A stretch of DNA of 64,000 bases from an uncultured Aquimarina sp. (GCA_947502885.1 CANNBP010000005.1:248001-312000), one strand, 5' to 3'. Counted from the stretch's first letter, positions 1-8,418 are shown. Numbers and translations are program-made. The notes: generated from the letters alone by a model not told the origin.

Positions 1-110
1 CAAATGATTTAGAACTTACCGAAGAACAATTAGAACTTATTGCAGGTGGTGGTAGAGATGGTGAAGAAGGTTTTGTTATCACATGGTCTTTTATTTGTGT
101 TTACTGGTAA
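1..110 (+). CDS. RiPP precursor, long NHLP-type leader (3' part only)
   Basis: Only the last 35 codons lie in the window. They read as the end of a nitrile-hydratase-like leader (ELTEEQLELIAGGG) followed by the core RDGEEGFVITWSFICVYW and a stop. The leader end and core closely match the three complete precursors downstream, so this is the first visible member of a tandem array. The GGG is the expected double-glycine-type cleavage site. The core has Ser and Cys three residues apart (S-F-I-C), suitable for a lanthionine bridge after dehydration. The spacer to the next gene resembles the spacer before the gene at 972, so the repeated unit included non-coding DNA. Confidence 0.85.
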   Translation, partial: NDLELTEEQLELIAGGGRDGEEGFVITWSFICVYW

Positions 111-166
111 AACTACTCCCAACTCAGAAAACAAACCACATATCTTAAACTAATTTATACAGAATC

Positions 167-493
167 ATGGATTATAAACAAGCACAAGAAAATTCGAAAA
201 AAAACTTAAACACCATCATCAATAAATGCTGGGAAGATGAAACTTTTAAGCAAGAGTTAATTGACAATCCTGCACAGGCTATCGAAAAGCTTTTGAAAAA
301 GCCTTTTAACCCTAAAGGTAAAAAAGTAGTAATAACAGATCAAACTAATCCCGCTATTATCCATATTAATATTCCTGTTAATCCAAATGATATGGAACTT
401 TCAGAAGCTCAATTAGAAGCTATTGCTGGAGGTGGTAGAGACGGTGAAGATGGGTATAGTTATGAACTCTTATGGAGTCTTATCTGTGGATAA
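167..493 (+). CDS. RiPP precursor with NHLP-type leader, core ending WSLICG
   Basis: This 108-residue protein has a leader of about 90 residues and a short core. The leader resembles the nitrile hydratase alpha-subunit-like leader (NHLP) of proteusins: an N-terminal KQAQENSKKN helix, NKCWEDETFKQELIDNPAQA, then IHINIPVNPND and ELSEAQLEAIAGGG. Cleavage is expected after the glycines, leaving RDGEDGYSYELLWSLICG. The core keeps the S-x-I-C pair but lacks the C-terminal V-x-W of its siblings. The leader is related to, but clearly diverged from, those at 588 and 972. The adjacent LanM-type dehydratase (2332) is the only candidate modifying enzyme seen. Confidence 0.88.
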   Translation: MDYKQAQENSKKNLNTIINKCWEDETFKQELIDNPAQAIEKLLKKPFNPKGKKVVITDQTNPAIIHINIPVNPNDMELSEAQLEAIAGGGRDGEDGYSYELLWSLICG

Positions 494-587
494 GTCATAA
501 TGGTTTCATACTTACTGCATATTAATTAATCATATCGAGTGGGAAAAACAAACAATCATATAATTTAAATAAGCAAAATCTTAAACT

Positions 588-914
588 ATGGATTTCAAAC
601 AAGCAAAAGAAAACTCTGAAAAAAATTACAATACACTTATTAATAAATGTTGGGAAGATGAAGCTTTCAAACAAGAATTAATTGATAACCCGGTTCAAGC
701 TATAGAAAAGCTATCAGGAAAACCATTCGATACAAAAGGAAAAAAAATCCTAGTAACCGATCAAACTAACTCTGATACTATTCATATCAATATTCCTGTT
801 AACCCTAATGATCTTGAGCTTACAGAAGAGCAATTAGAAGCTATTGCTGGTGGAGGAGTTAATGGTGAAGATGGTTTTAACCTGTTTGACTCAGCTATTT
901 GTGTTTACTGGTAA
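588..914 (+). CDS. RiPP precursor with NHLP-type leader, core ending DSAICVYW
   Basis: This 108-residue precursor has an NHLP-type leader ending EEQLEAIAGGG and the core VNGEDGFNLFDSAICVYW. The first 254 bases are identical to those of the gene at 972, and the identity stops abruptly just before the GGG codons, so two different cores sit behind one duplicated leader. The core replaces the usual RDGE start with VNGE and has D-S-A-I-C where siblings have W-S-L-I-C, again keeping Ser and Cys three residues apart. Product and activity are unknown. Confidence 0.88.
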   Translation: MDFKQAKENSEKNYNTLINKCWEDEAFKQELIDNPVQAIEKLSGKPFDTKGKKILVTDQTNSDTIHINIPVNPNDLELTEEQLEAIAGGGVNGEDGFNLFDSAICVYW

Positions 915-971
915 AGCTACGCTCAATATAGAAAACAAAACATACATTTTAAATTAAATTTATAAATAATC

Positions 972-1298
972 ATGGATTTCAAACAAGCAAAAGAAAACTC
1001 TGAAAAAAATTACAATACACTTATTAATAAATGTTGGGAAGATGAAGCTTTCAAACAAGAATTAATTGATAACCCGGTTCAAGCTATAGAAAAGCTATCA
1101 GGAAAACCATTCGATACAAAAGGAAAAAAAATCCTAGTAACCGATCAAACTAACTCTGATACTATTCATATCAATATTCCTGTTAACCCTAATGATCTTG
1201 AGCTTACAGAAGAGCAATTAGAAGCCGTTGCAGGTGGTGGTAGAGATGGTATGGTAGGTGTTGAAATTACTTGGTCTCTTATTTGCGTTTTATGGTAA
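972..1298 (+). CDS. RiPP precursor with NHLP-type leader, core ending WSLICVLW
   Basis: This 108-residue precursor has a leader identical in sequence to that of the gene at 588 up to EEQLEA, then VAGGG and the core RDGMVGVEITWSLICVLW. Thr-Trp-Ser-Leu-Ile-Cys gives two possible dehydration sites and one Cys acceptor. It is the last long-leader precursor before a strong composite hairpin at 1315-1391, which separates the long-leader genes from the short-leader genes. Confidence 0.88.
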   Translation: MDFKQAKENSEKNYNTLINKCWEDEAFKQELIDNPVQAIEKLSGKPFDTKGKKILVTDQTNSDTIHINIPVNPNDLELTEEQLEAVAGGGRDGMVGVEITWSLICVLW

Positions 1299-1314
1299 TC
1301 TTGTAACCAAATAT

Positions 1315-1391
1315 AACTATTGTGTTTCATAAACAAGACCATGATTTTAAATTGGTCTTGTTTAGATAAGCTATTTCGAAACACAATAGTT
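1315..1391 (+). terminator. Nested double hairpin after the long-leader precursors
   Basis: The outer arms AACTATTGTGTTTC (1315-1328) and GAAACACAATAGTT (1378-1391) are perfectly complementary over 14 bases. Inside them TAAACAAGACCA (1330-1341) pairs with TGGTCTTGTTTA (1353-1364) over 12 bases. The structure ends in a short T run. It could be a terminator, an attenuator giving more precursor than enzyme mRNA, or an RNA-stabilising structure. Confidence 0.75.
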
Positions 1392-1571
1392 TTTAACCAA
1401 TTCTTAGAAAATAAATTATAACAAAACCATTAAAAGAATATTCAAACTAACCTTTCTAGCATACATTTTCTTAACAGAGAAACTGAGTTTACAGAAGCTA
1501 TGTTATAAATTATTGCAAGAAGGATATTGGTTGTTAATGTAGTTTATTTTCTATAATATGATAATTACACT

Positions 1572-1742
1572 ATGAGTTATAAACAACCCAAAGAAAAGAT
1601 TAAAAAAGACTTAAATACTCTAGACAAACCCACTCTTGATCCAATTGTATTAACAGATAAAGAGTTAAGAACTATTGCAGGCTGTGGTATTGATGGTAAA
1701 GAAGGTCATACTCCGTTTACTGTATTATGTTGTTTTCCTTAA
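1572..1742 (+). CDS. Short-leader RiPP precursor, core HTPFTVLCCFP
   Basis: This is a 56-residue ORF. It starts MSYKQPKEKIKKDLNT, which echoes the first residues of the long leaders (MDYKQAQENSKKNLNT), and then jumps to PIVLTDKELRTIAGCG, the equivalent of the leader end. The middle of the NHLP-like region is missing. The presumed core is IDGKEGHTPFTVLCCFP, with T-V-L-C matching the S-x-x-C pair of the long-leader cores. It is the only member with GCG rather than GGG at the processing site. The two following ORFs are close relatives, which supports it as a real gene. Confidence 0.75.
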   Translation: MSYKQPKEKIKKDLNTLDKPTLDPIVLTDKELRTIAGCGIDGKEGHTPFTVLCCFP

Positions 1743-1819
1743 TATGTACATGTACTGTCGTCTAAAGAAGTTCATGTAGAACTAAGAAAAACCATTGTAA
1801 ATAACTAAAATCGAAAAAT

Positions 1820-1993
1820 ATGAATGCTAAAGAAAATACCAAAAAGCGAGCTAAGATTTTACCAAAACTAACCATTGATCCTATCGTTTTAACAGATAGT
1901 GAATTAAAAACAGTAGCAGGTGGTGGCATTGATGGCGAAGAAGGCAATTGTTTTGAGGTGGCATGGACCGCTTATTGCCCTTGCTGGTTTTAA
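1820..1993 (+). CDS. Short-leader RiPP precursor, core ending AYCPCWF
   Basis: This 57-residue ORF has a leader of about 36 residues (PKLTIDPIVLTDSELKTVAGGG at its end, shared with the next gene) and the core IDGEEGNCFEVAWTAYCPCWF. The core has three Cys and the pair T-A-Y-C followed by P-C. The conserved (I/R)DGEEG after the glycines is the same as in the long-leader family, so both leader types appear to feed the same processing machinery. Confidence 0.78.
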   Translation: MNAKENTKKRAKILPKLTIDPIVLTDSELKTVAGGGIDGEEGNCFEVAWTAYCPCWF

Positions 1994-2031
1994 GAATACA
2001 ATCTAGTAAAAAACATTATAAATTACTCATT

Positions 2032-2199
2032 ATGAACGACAAAGAATCAAAAAAAATATCAAAAACGCTTCCCAAATTAACCATAGCTCCTATTGTTTTA
2101 ACAGACAATGAATTAAAATCTGTTGCTGGTGGTGGCCGAGATGGAGAGGAAGGCATCTGTGTTAGATTATTTAATACTCGTGTTTGTCCTTGTTTCTAA
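2032..2199 (+). CDS. Short-leader RiPP precursor, core ending RVCPCF
   Basis: The start ATG at 2032 is chosen by alignment with the gene at 1820 (MNDKES... against MNAKEN...); the same frame stays open further upstream to 1963, but that extension overlaps the preceding gene. The product is 55 residues, with leader end TIAPIVLTDNELKSVAGGG and core RDGEEGICVRLFNTRVCPCF. T-R-V-C followed by P-C aligns with the T-A-Y-C-P-C of the previous core. Confidence 0.78.
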   Translation: MNDKESKKISKTLPKLTIAPIVLTDNELKSVAGGGRDGEEGICVRLFNTRVCPCF

Positions 2200-2214
2200 A
2201 AACTAATCATTCTG

Positions 2215-2253
2215 GTATCACTATAATTTAAAAAACATAGATTATAGTGATAC
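2215..2253 (+). terminator. Hairpin between last precursor and dehydratase gene
   Basis: GTATCACTATAAT (2215-2227) pairs perfectly with ATTATAGTGATAC (2241-2253), a 13-base stem with a 13-base loop, followed by a weak T-rich stretch. It lies between the last precursor and the modifying enzyme, where partial termination would set the ratio of peptide to enzyme. Confidence 0.6.
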
Positions 2254-2331
2254 TCTATTTTGTGAATCCCACTTTGAGATTTGTACATACACAATCATAA
2301 TTTATTTAGACCATTATCAAAATATTAACCC

Positions 2332-4224
2332 ATGTCAGTTTCTCCATTTTTAAAAAAGCTTTACCTCACTTCTTTAACTCCTTTTGAACTACTAGCTTTT
2401 AGTAAAACAAATAAAGGAGATTTTATTAAAAAAGAAGATCCCAAATATTTAAATCTCTGGAAAAATAGCATCGAAAAAGATAACTCTGATGAGGTTTTTA
2501 AAAAATACTGTACTTATAACAAATTCGATGCTAACGATATTTCACTAATGACTTCTAAAATAGAAGATTTTAGCGAAGACATTGATTTACCCCTTTGGAC
2601 ACAAACTCTTAACGAAGTTTTAAGTACCATTCACCCAGAATATGTAGAATATAATAACGAGAATCAGGAAAAAGCATTCTATCATTTATTTTTTCCTTTT
2701 ATTGATTTTTTTTCCTCAAAACTTCAAAAAGTCCTACAAAAATCTGATATAGAAACACCTAATCAGAATATTTGTGATCAATTAAATGAAGCGCTCTATA
2801 AGAGTCTATTCGACATAGCTTATCTTGTACTATTCAAAGAATTTGAGAGTTTTAAAGAAGATGAAATAAATGATGTAGTAACAGAAACTAGTGATTTTTA
2901 TTATAAAAAATTTGTAACTAATGTTCTTTCAGATCAGTTTCAGAAATTGTTTCTTACTTACCCTATACTTGCAAAAAAACTAGCTACGACTACGCACGAT
3001 TATTTAAAGTTTATTATTGGTTTTTTTGAAAGACTTACAACCGATAAAAGCGAAATTGAATATTCTTTTGGCACAAAAATTAGTCAACTAAGTCAACTAC
3101 ACTTAAACTCTGGTGATCAACATAATGGAGGTTCTGCTATTATTGTAGAGTTTGATAATTTATATAAAATTGTATATAAACCCACAAACATTGTTATTAC
3201 TAATGCTTACAACAAATTTCTGGATTGGGTAAATATATCTCTACATGAAAAACTAAAGAGCTTTAAAGTTATTGATAAAAATATCTACGGATGGTTAGAA
3301 TTTGTAGATCATATTGAGTGTAATACGATTGATGATATTAAGTTGTATTATAAACGAGCTGGGATTTTGGCAGGTGTTGCCTATTTTTTAAATGCAAGAG
3401 ATTATCATCTAGAAAATGTAATTGCTTCAGGTAATTGCCCGGTGTTAATTGATCATGAAACTACTATTGGCCCTAATATAAAAATGTTTAGCGGTAAAAC
3501 TACTAGCGAGCTTTCAAAAAATAGTATTGTTGGTACCGTTTTAGAAACATTATTATTACCTACCAAAGACAAAGGTGTACCCTTATATGCATGCGGATTT
3601 GGGTCTTCTACTCAATTAGAGCAAAGTTTTGTAATTCCAAAAATTGAGAACTGTAATACTGATAATATGCAAAGAATACCCGTAGAGGTGTATAAAGAAT
3701 TACATAAATCAAATAAACCCAAACTAAATAATAAAGTAGAGAACCTTTCTGGCTATCAATCAGAATTTAAAGAAGGTTTTGATAAAATATACAATCTTAT
3801 ATCAGAAAATAAACAACTTTTGTTATCTGAAAATTCACCTTTGCAATATTTTAAAAACATACCTATACGTTTTATCAACAGACCAACCGAGGTATACTTT
3901 AAAATATTAAAATTCCTGAATAAGCCAGAATATCTTAGAGATGGTAATTTATACGGGTTAAAACTTGAAATCTTAGCAAGAGCCTATACTGTTTATGAAA
4001 ACTGGTCTTCTATTTTAAATTCTGAAAGAGAGCAAATGTTAACTGGTGATATACCCGTATTTTATACAAATACATTATCGGATAGTCTTACTTTACCAAA
4101 CGGAGATATTATAGACATCATTGAGTCAAGCGCTATAGAAACTGTAAATCAAAAAATTAACAAAGCCAATCAACATGATTATAGTCGTCAAATAAATTTA
4201 ATAAACGAGGCTATTGCTCTTTAA
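2332..4224 (+). CDS. LanM-type lanthipeptide dehydratase lacking the cyclase domain
   Basis: The 630-residue protein matches the N-terminal dehydratase half (DUF4135) of class II lanthipeptide synthetases, which phosphorylates Ser/Thr and eliminates phosphate to give dehydro residues. Motifs seen include GDQH (D262, H264), YKP (K283), NARDYHLEN (D357, H359, N362), LIDHET (D374) and RFINRPT (R513, R517, T519). It ends at GDIPVFYTNT...INLINEAIAL, where full LanM proteins (about 900-1100 residues) continue into a zinc-binding LanC-like cyclase. No cyclase ORF or remnant follows. Stand-alone LanM-like dehydratases are known next to NHLP precursors in proteusin pathways (PoyF of polytheonamide), which fits the precursors here. 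It is probably cotranscribed with them. Confidence 0.88.
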   Translation: MSVSPFLKKLYLTSLTPFELLAFSKTNKGDFIKKEDPKYLNLWKNSIEKDNSDEVFKKYCTYNKFDANDISLMTSKIEDFSEDIDLPLWTQTLNEVLSTIHPEYVEYNNENQEKAFYHLFFPFIDFFSSKLQKVLQKSDIETPNQNICDQLNEALYKSLFDIAYLVLFKEFESFKEDEINDVVTETSDFYYKKFVTNVLSDQFQKLFLTYPILAKKLATTTHDYLKFIIGFFERLTTDKSEIEYSFGTKISQLSQLHLNSGDQHNGGSAIIVEFDNLYKIVYKPTNIVITNAYNKFLDWVNISLHEKLKSFKVIDKNIYGWLEFVDHIECNTIDDIKLYYKRAGILAGVAYFLNARDYHLENVIASGNCPVLIDHETTIGPNIKMFSGKTTSELSKNSIVGTVLETLLLPTKDKGVPLYACGFGSSTQLEQSFVIPKIENCNTDNMQRIPVEVYKELHKSNKPKLNNKVENLSGYQSEFKEGFDKIYNLISENKQLLLSENSPLQYFKNIPIRFINRPTEVYFKILKFLNKPEYLRDGNLYGLKLEILARAYTVYENWSSILNSEREQMLTGDIPVFYTNTLSDSLTLPNGDIIDIIESSAIETVNQKINKANQHDYSRQINLINEAIAL

Positions 4225-4317
4225 CCTAACTCATGAATATCCCATAAATCATAAATGTAAGTTTTTCATAATAAAAACAATCGTATCGTATTTATTTTAC
4301 CCTTCATTACTTCAGAA

Positions 4318-4354
4318 AGTCTCATAAAATGTTCCTAATTTATGAGGCTTTTCT
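4318..4354 (+). terminator. Terminator after the RiPP dehydratase gene
   Basis: CTCATAAA (4321-4328) pairs with TTTATGAG (4339-4346), and the stem can extend outward through a G-T wobble to AG/CT. A TTTTCTTTT tract follows. It closes the RiPP operon. Confidence 0.75.
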
Positions 4355-5133
4355 TTTATATATCTATTCATGATATCGAAGGGAATTTTCCTCTTATTTT
4401 ATCTGCAAATTCACTCTTATATTCTATAAGTAATTGATACTAAGTTTTCTTTGAAATCCTGATCTTAAACCCTCGTGAATTTTATCAATATAGCATAATA
4501 TTTTTTGTTATTTTTTCATTAACTCAAAACAAATGAATCACATGTAATCACCTAAAAAACAAGTGTTTATATATTTTAAAAAAAACTTAAAAAATACTTT
4601 TTTTTAACATTAACAAGCAACAAATTTGAAGTAGATTGATTACTTTTACGTCAGAATTAAAAACCTCAAAAACCTCAAAAACTAATAATAAATGAGCATA
4701 AAATCTGCAGCTTAATAATTATACAAAAATAGAGACTTCGAGATCATTAAGAAATGATCAAAAAAATTAGACAGTTTAAGAACATAACATTTAGAAATTC
4801 ATTTAAAAAAATCACGTAAAAATCTGTGATTTATATAGGAATCAAAACTGCATAAATATAACCACAACGTATTGCTAAATACAAGACAGACTATTACATA
4901 ATCAAGGATTATGTAGGTCAACCATAAACCCTATAATTAGAAAATTCAATTACAGAAACCTTATTAGGTAAAACATTTTTAATAGACACATAATTATTGT
5001 TCTTGGATTAACATCCATACAAATTTATAATCTTGGTCTTTAAGAAGATCTATGCGTTAATGTAATACCCTTCTTATCCTATGGGTTAAATATACTAATA
5101 ATACAAAACAAATATTACACTAAAAATTAAGCA
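4355..5133. other. Long AT-rich intergenic region with two small hairpins
   Basis: No convincing gene is visible in about 780 bases. Two perfect small hairpins are present: GATCATT/AATGATC at 4742-4759 and TACATAATC/GATTATGTA (loop of three) at 4895-4915. Either could be an operator or 5' leader structure for the T9SS protein gene at 5134. I could not place a good TAnnTTTG promoter. Confidence 0.5.
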
Positions 5134-6921
5134 ATGAAAACAACAAAAAACCTATTAACACTTGCTTTTGCTTTGGTAACTCAGTTACTATTAGCACAAG
5201 CCACCGAAACTACGAATGGAAATTATTGTCAGGTACATTCAGATAGAGGCAACAATTACATTTCAAATGTGCGATTTTCTGACATCAATAATTATTCAGA
5301 ACTAGGAACTAATGGATATACCAATTATACAGATCAAAAAGCCGATATTGACCCAGGAAAAGAGTATACAATTTCTGTAGATACAAAATGGAATCATTGG
5401 CCTTCAAACACAATACAGGTCTGGATTGACTGGAATGGAGATGCTTCTTTTGAAACCTCAGAGAGAGTGTTTCATACAACTGGTACAGGTGTTCTTTCTG
5501 GTTCGGTTTCTGTTCCAAATGATGCAAAAATAGGAACAACTAGAATGAGAGTAAGATATAATTATAATATCGAATTAGGGCCTTGTGAATCAAAAAGAAA
5601 TGAAAGCGGGGAAATAGAAGACTATGTAATCGAGGTTGTAAATCCTAAACGACCAAACGCGATTTTTGATGCCTCTTCAACTCACATCTATGATGATAAA
5701 GAATTAGTGGAATTTGCTGATCGTTCTACTAATAACCCGACATCTTGGCATTGGGAATTTGAAGGCGGGATTCCATCTGTAAGTACAAGTCAGTACCCTC
5801 TTGTGCGCTATATAAGATCTGGTAGTTTTTCTGTTAAACTTGTTGTAGAAAATGAATTTGGAAAGGATGAGGTTGCCTACGTTGGTTTCATTAAGGTAAG
5901 AATTCCTGATCCTGTGTATCCTCCTGTATGCAATTTTTCTACAGTTTTAACGCACGTTACAGATACAGAACAATATGTAAGATTTGACGACCTATCAGAA
6001 AACAACCCTACCTCTTGGTATTGGGAATTTGAAGGGGCAACTCCAGCAACAAGTACTGAGCAAATACCTCAGGTACGATATACACAATCTGGAAAATACT
6101 CTGTTAAATTAACCGTTTCAAGCCCTCATGGACAAGATTCTAAAACAATAAAAGACTATATCACCGTGGATTTAGGGCCTAAAGAAATTTGCTCTAGTAG
6201 TAATAAAAGACCTAGTGGACAATATATTACTGGTGTTGAGTTCGCTGGTGTAAGAAGTATATCAACATATAGTGATAGTGGATATTCTTGGTATAACTTT
6301 CCTGGAACAAATGTAGACCGTGGACCTATAGAGTATCCTTACGAAGCATCTGTTATTCACATAAAAACCAATACTGCTTGGGAAAAAACAAAGCTTGGTT
6401 ATTGGGTAGATTGGAATCAAGACGGAGATTTTGACGATCAAGGAGAGGCTAGATTACTTGCTAATCACTCTTCTGCGGGAGAATGGGTGTCGTTTTTTAC
6501 AGTTCCGGCCAATGCAAAATTAGGTAAAACTATTCTTCGTGTTAGAGCAGTATATGATCGTGATTTAACTCCTTGCGGAGAAGGATGGTTTGGAGAAACA
6601 GAAGATTATGTAATCAATGTGGTGGATGACCCTAGAAAAGGATCAGATCCTATAGATGGACAAAGAGGAGCGATTGCTCAAAGTATTGTGGTTTCTCCTA
6701 ACCCAAGTACCAATGGGATCTTTACTTTTACTTTTAACGAGCCACAGAATAATACAAATTTTAGAGTATTTAATGACAATGGTATAGAAGTGTATAATTC
6801 TTCTAATGATTCTACCGTAAAGAACGTTACATTAAATCTATCTAATTTGAAAACTGGGTTGTATACTGCTCAAGTAACAACTCAGAATAATTTAGAAACA
6901 CTAAGAATCGCAATTAAATAA
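5134..6921 (+). CDS. Secreted GEVED/PKD-domain protein with T9SS sorting domain
   Basis: This 595-residue protein has a Sec signal peptide (about 1-22, ending LLLAQ). A GEVED domain (about 30-170; VWIDWNGDASFE, GEIEDYVIEV) is followed by two PKD-like beta domains (about 175-255 and 265-345; both with SWHWEFEG- or SWYWEFEG-type cores) and a second GEVED domain (about 350-495; YWVDWNQDGDFDDQGEA, GETEDYVINV). A T9SS type A sorting domain (about 515-595; VVSPNPSTNG...LKTGLYTAQV) forms the C-terminus. It is likely exported through the outer membrane and surface-attached or released. No enzymatic domain is visible; a binding or adhesive role is inference. Confidence 0.85.
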   Translation: MKTTKNLLTLAFALVTQLLLAQATETTNGNYCQVHSDRGNNYISNVRFSDINNYSELGTNGYTNYTDQKADIDPGKEYTISVDTKWNHWPSNTIQVWIDWNGDASFETSERVFHTTGTGVLSGSVSVPNDAKIGTTRMRVRYNYNIELGPCESKRNESGEIEDYVIEVVNPKRPNAIFDASSTHIYDDKELVEFADRSTNNPTSWHWEFEGGIPSVSTSQYPLVRYIRSGSFSVKLVVENEFGKDEVAYVGFIKVRIPDPVYPPVCNFSTVLTHVTDTEQYVRFDDLSENNPTSWYWEFEGATPATSTEQIPQVRYTQSGKYSVKLTVSSPHGQDSKTIKDYITVDLGPKEICSSSNKRPSGQYITGVEFAGVRSISTYSDSGYSWYNFPGTNVDRGPIEYPYEASVIHIKTNTAWEKTKLGYWVDWNQDGDFDDQGEARLLANHSSAGEWVSFFTVPANAKLGKTILRVRAVYDRDLTPCGEGWFGETEDYVINVVDDPRKGSDPIDGQRGAIAQSIVVSPNPSTNGIFTFTFNEPQNNTNFRVFNDNGIEVYNSSNDSTVKNVTLNLSNLKTGLYTAQVTTQNNLETLRIAIK

Positions 6922-6947
6922 TTAAGTACGTAACATATATTTAGTAT

Positions 6948-6987
6948 AAAAAAGGCTAATCGAATTTAAATTCGATTAGCCTTTTTT
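6948..6987. terminator. Bidirectional terminator, perfect 40-base palindrome
   Basis: AAAAAAGGCTAATCGAATTT (6948-6967) is followed directly by its exact reverse complement (6968-6987). It has A and T runs at either end and lies between two convergent genes (5134 and 7041), so it can terminate both transcripts. Confidence 0.92.
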
Positions 6988-7040
6988 ATATCTGATTACA
7001 TTTAAAGAACACTTATTAACAGCCGTGATATGGTTAATTT

Positions 7041-8333
7041 CTATGAGTTCATCAAATCTTCAATTTCATCTGCTTCAATAGGAATGTTTGCCATAAGATT
7101 AAAAGGCTCTCCTTTTTCCTGAACAACAACATCATCTTCTAGTCTTATACCAAAACCTTCATCTGGAATATAAATTCCTGGTTCTACAGTAAAAACCATA
7201 TTAGCCTTCATAGGCTCTGTAAGAATTCCGTAATCATGAGTATCTAGACCCATATGGTGTGATGTACCATGCATAAAATACTTTTTGTAGGCAGGCCAAT
7301 CTGAATCTTCATTTTGTACATCTGCTTTATCCAAAAGACCAAGTTGTAATAACTCTGATGTCATCACTTTACCAACTTCTACATGATAATCTGCCCAAAT
7401 GTTTCCGGGAACTAACATCTTTGTAGCCTCGTTCTTTACTCTCAACACAGCATTATACACTGCTTTTTGACGCTCTGTATATCTTCCCGAAACCGGAATC
7501 GTACGAGATAAATCACTTGCATAGTTTGCATACTCTGCAGCTACATCCATAAGAATTAAATCACCTGTAATACATTGTCGATTATTTTCTACATAATGCA
7601 ACACATTTGCATTATTACCACTGGCAATTATAGGCGAATATGCAAAACCTTTGGATCTGTTATTAATAAATTCATGCAGCAATTCGGCTTCAATATTATA
7701 TTCCCAAACACCGGGCTTTACAAAACCTAAAAGTCTTCGAAATCCTTTTTCTGTTATATTACAAGCTTTCTGGATAAGATCAATTTCTATAGGGTCTTTT
7801 ACCGACCTTAATCTTTGTAATATTGGGTTACTCTTTGCTACCGCATGTGCAGGATACTTTTCTTTAATCCATTTTGTAAAACGATCTTCTCTCGTTTCGG
7901 TTTCTACATTCGATCTATAATGCTCATTCGTATTTATATAAATCGTTTCACATTGGGTCATTATTTCAAAAAGAACCTTTTCCATATCTTTAAGCCAATA
8001 CACCGTTTTAACTCCAGAAATTTCAAAAGCTCTTTCTTTTGTTAATTTTTCTCCTTCCCAAATAGCTATATGTTCATTTGTTTCTTTTAAAAATAAAACC
8101 TCTTTATGTTTTTCCTTTGGAGCATCAGGAAAAAGCAATAATATACTTTCTTCTTGATCTACACCACTTAGATAAAATATATCTCTATGTTGTTCAAAAG
8201 GCATTGTGCTATCTGCACTTATAGGATATATATCATTACTATTAAACACCGCAATACTATGCGGTTTCATTTTTGCAGTAAAATTTTTGCGGTTTTTTAT
8301 AAAAAGGGTGTTGTCTATTTGCTGATACTTCAT
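7041..8333 (-). CDS. pepP: Xaa-Pro aminopeptidase (aminopeptidase P, M24B)
   Basis: This 430-residue cytosolic metallopeptidase removes N-terminal residues that precede proline. An AMP_N domain (about 5-135) precedes the pita-bread catalytic domain (about 180-420). The five dinuclear-metal ligands are all visible: D263 (LILMDVAAEY), D274 (YASDLSRTIP), H359 (HGTSHHMGLDTHDYG), E384 (FTVEPGIYIP) and E399 (IRLEDDV). Length and motif order match the bacterial PepP family. It is a single-gene unit with its own promoter on this strand, convergent with the T9SS gene. Confidence 0.93.
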   Translation of the reverse strand: MKYQQIDNTLFIKNRKNFTAKMKPHSIAVFNSNDIYPISADSTMPFEQHRDIFYLSGVDQEESILLLFPDAPKEKHKEVLFLKETNEHIAIWEGEKLTKERAFEISGVKTVYWLKDMEKVLFEIMTQCETIYINTNEHYRSNVETETREDRFTKWIKEKYPAHAVAKSNPILQRLRSVKDPIEIDLIQKACNITEKGFRRLLGFVKPGVWEYNIEAELLHEFINNRSKGFAYSPIIASGNNANVLHYVENNRQCITGDLILMDVAAEYANYASDLSRTIPVSGRYTERQKAVYNAVLRVKNEATKMLVPGNIWADYHVEVGKVMTSELLQLGLLDKADVQNEDSDWPAYKKYFMHGTSHHMGLDTHDYGILTEPMKANMVFTVEPGIYIPDEGFGIRLEDDVVVQEKGEPFNLMANIPIEADEIEDLMNS

Positions 8334-8388
8334 GATACTTTTAATTTATTATAAATACCCATGTATTTACATCCTAATTGATTTTTTT

Positions 8389-8418
8389 CAAAAATAGGGT
8401 TATTATATCATTTATCAA
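8389..8418 (-). promoter_or_regulatory. Flavobacterial promoter of pepP
   Basis: On the minus strand the -7 box TATTTTTG (8389-8396) fits TAnnTTTG. A TTG (8416-8418) lies 19 bases upstream as the -33 element. Transcription would start near 8382, about 50 bases before the pepP ATG. Confidence 0.5.

Noticed and set aside
1166..1384. Minus-strand ORF of 72 codons overlapping the last long-leader precursor
   Set aside because: It is the antisense of the leader and core and of the hairpin; there is no homology or start context of its own.
1386..1571. A 40-codon open frame without ATG between the two precursor groups (ends ...YKLLQEGYWLLM)
   Set aside because: It has no start codon and no resemblance to either precursor type; treated as non-coding.
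1762..1947. Minus-strand 61-codon ORF over the short precursor at 1820
   Set aside because: It is antisense to a convincing precursor gene and its composition mirrors that gene.
4660..4690. AAAACCTCAAAAACCTCAAAAACT, tandem-like repeat
   Set aside because: It is two imperfect copies in an AT-rich leader; too short to suggest a CRISPR, satellite or phase-variable element.
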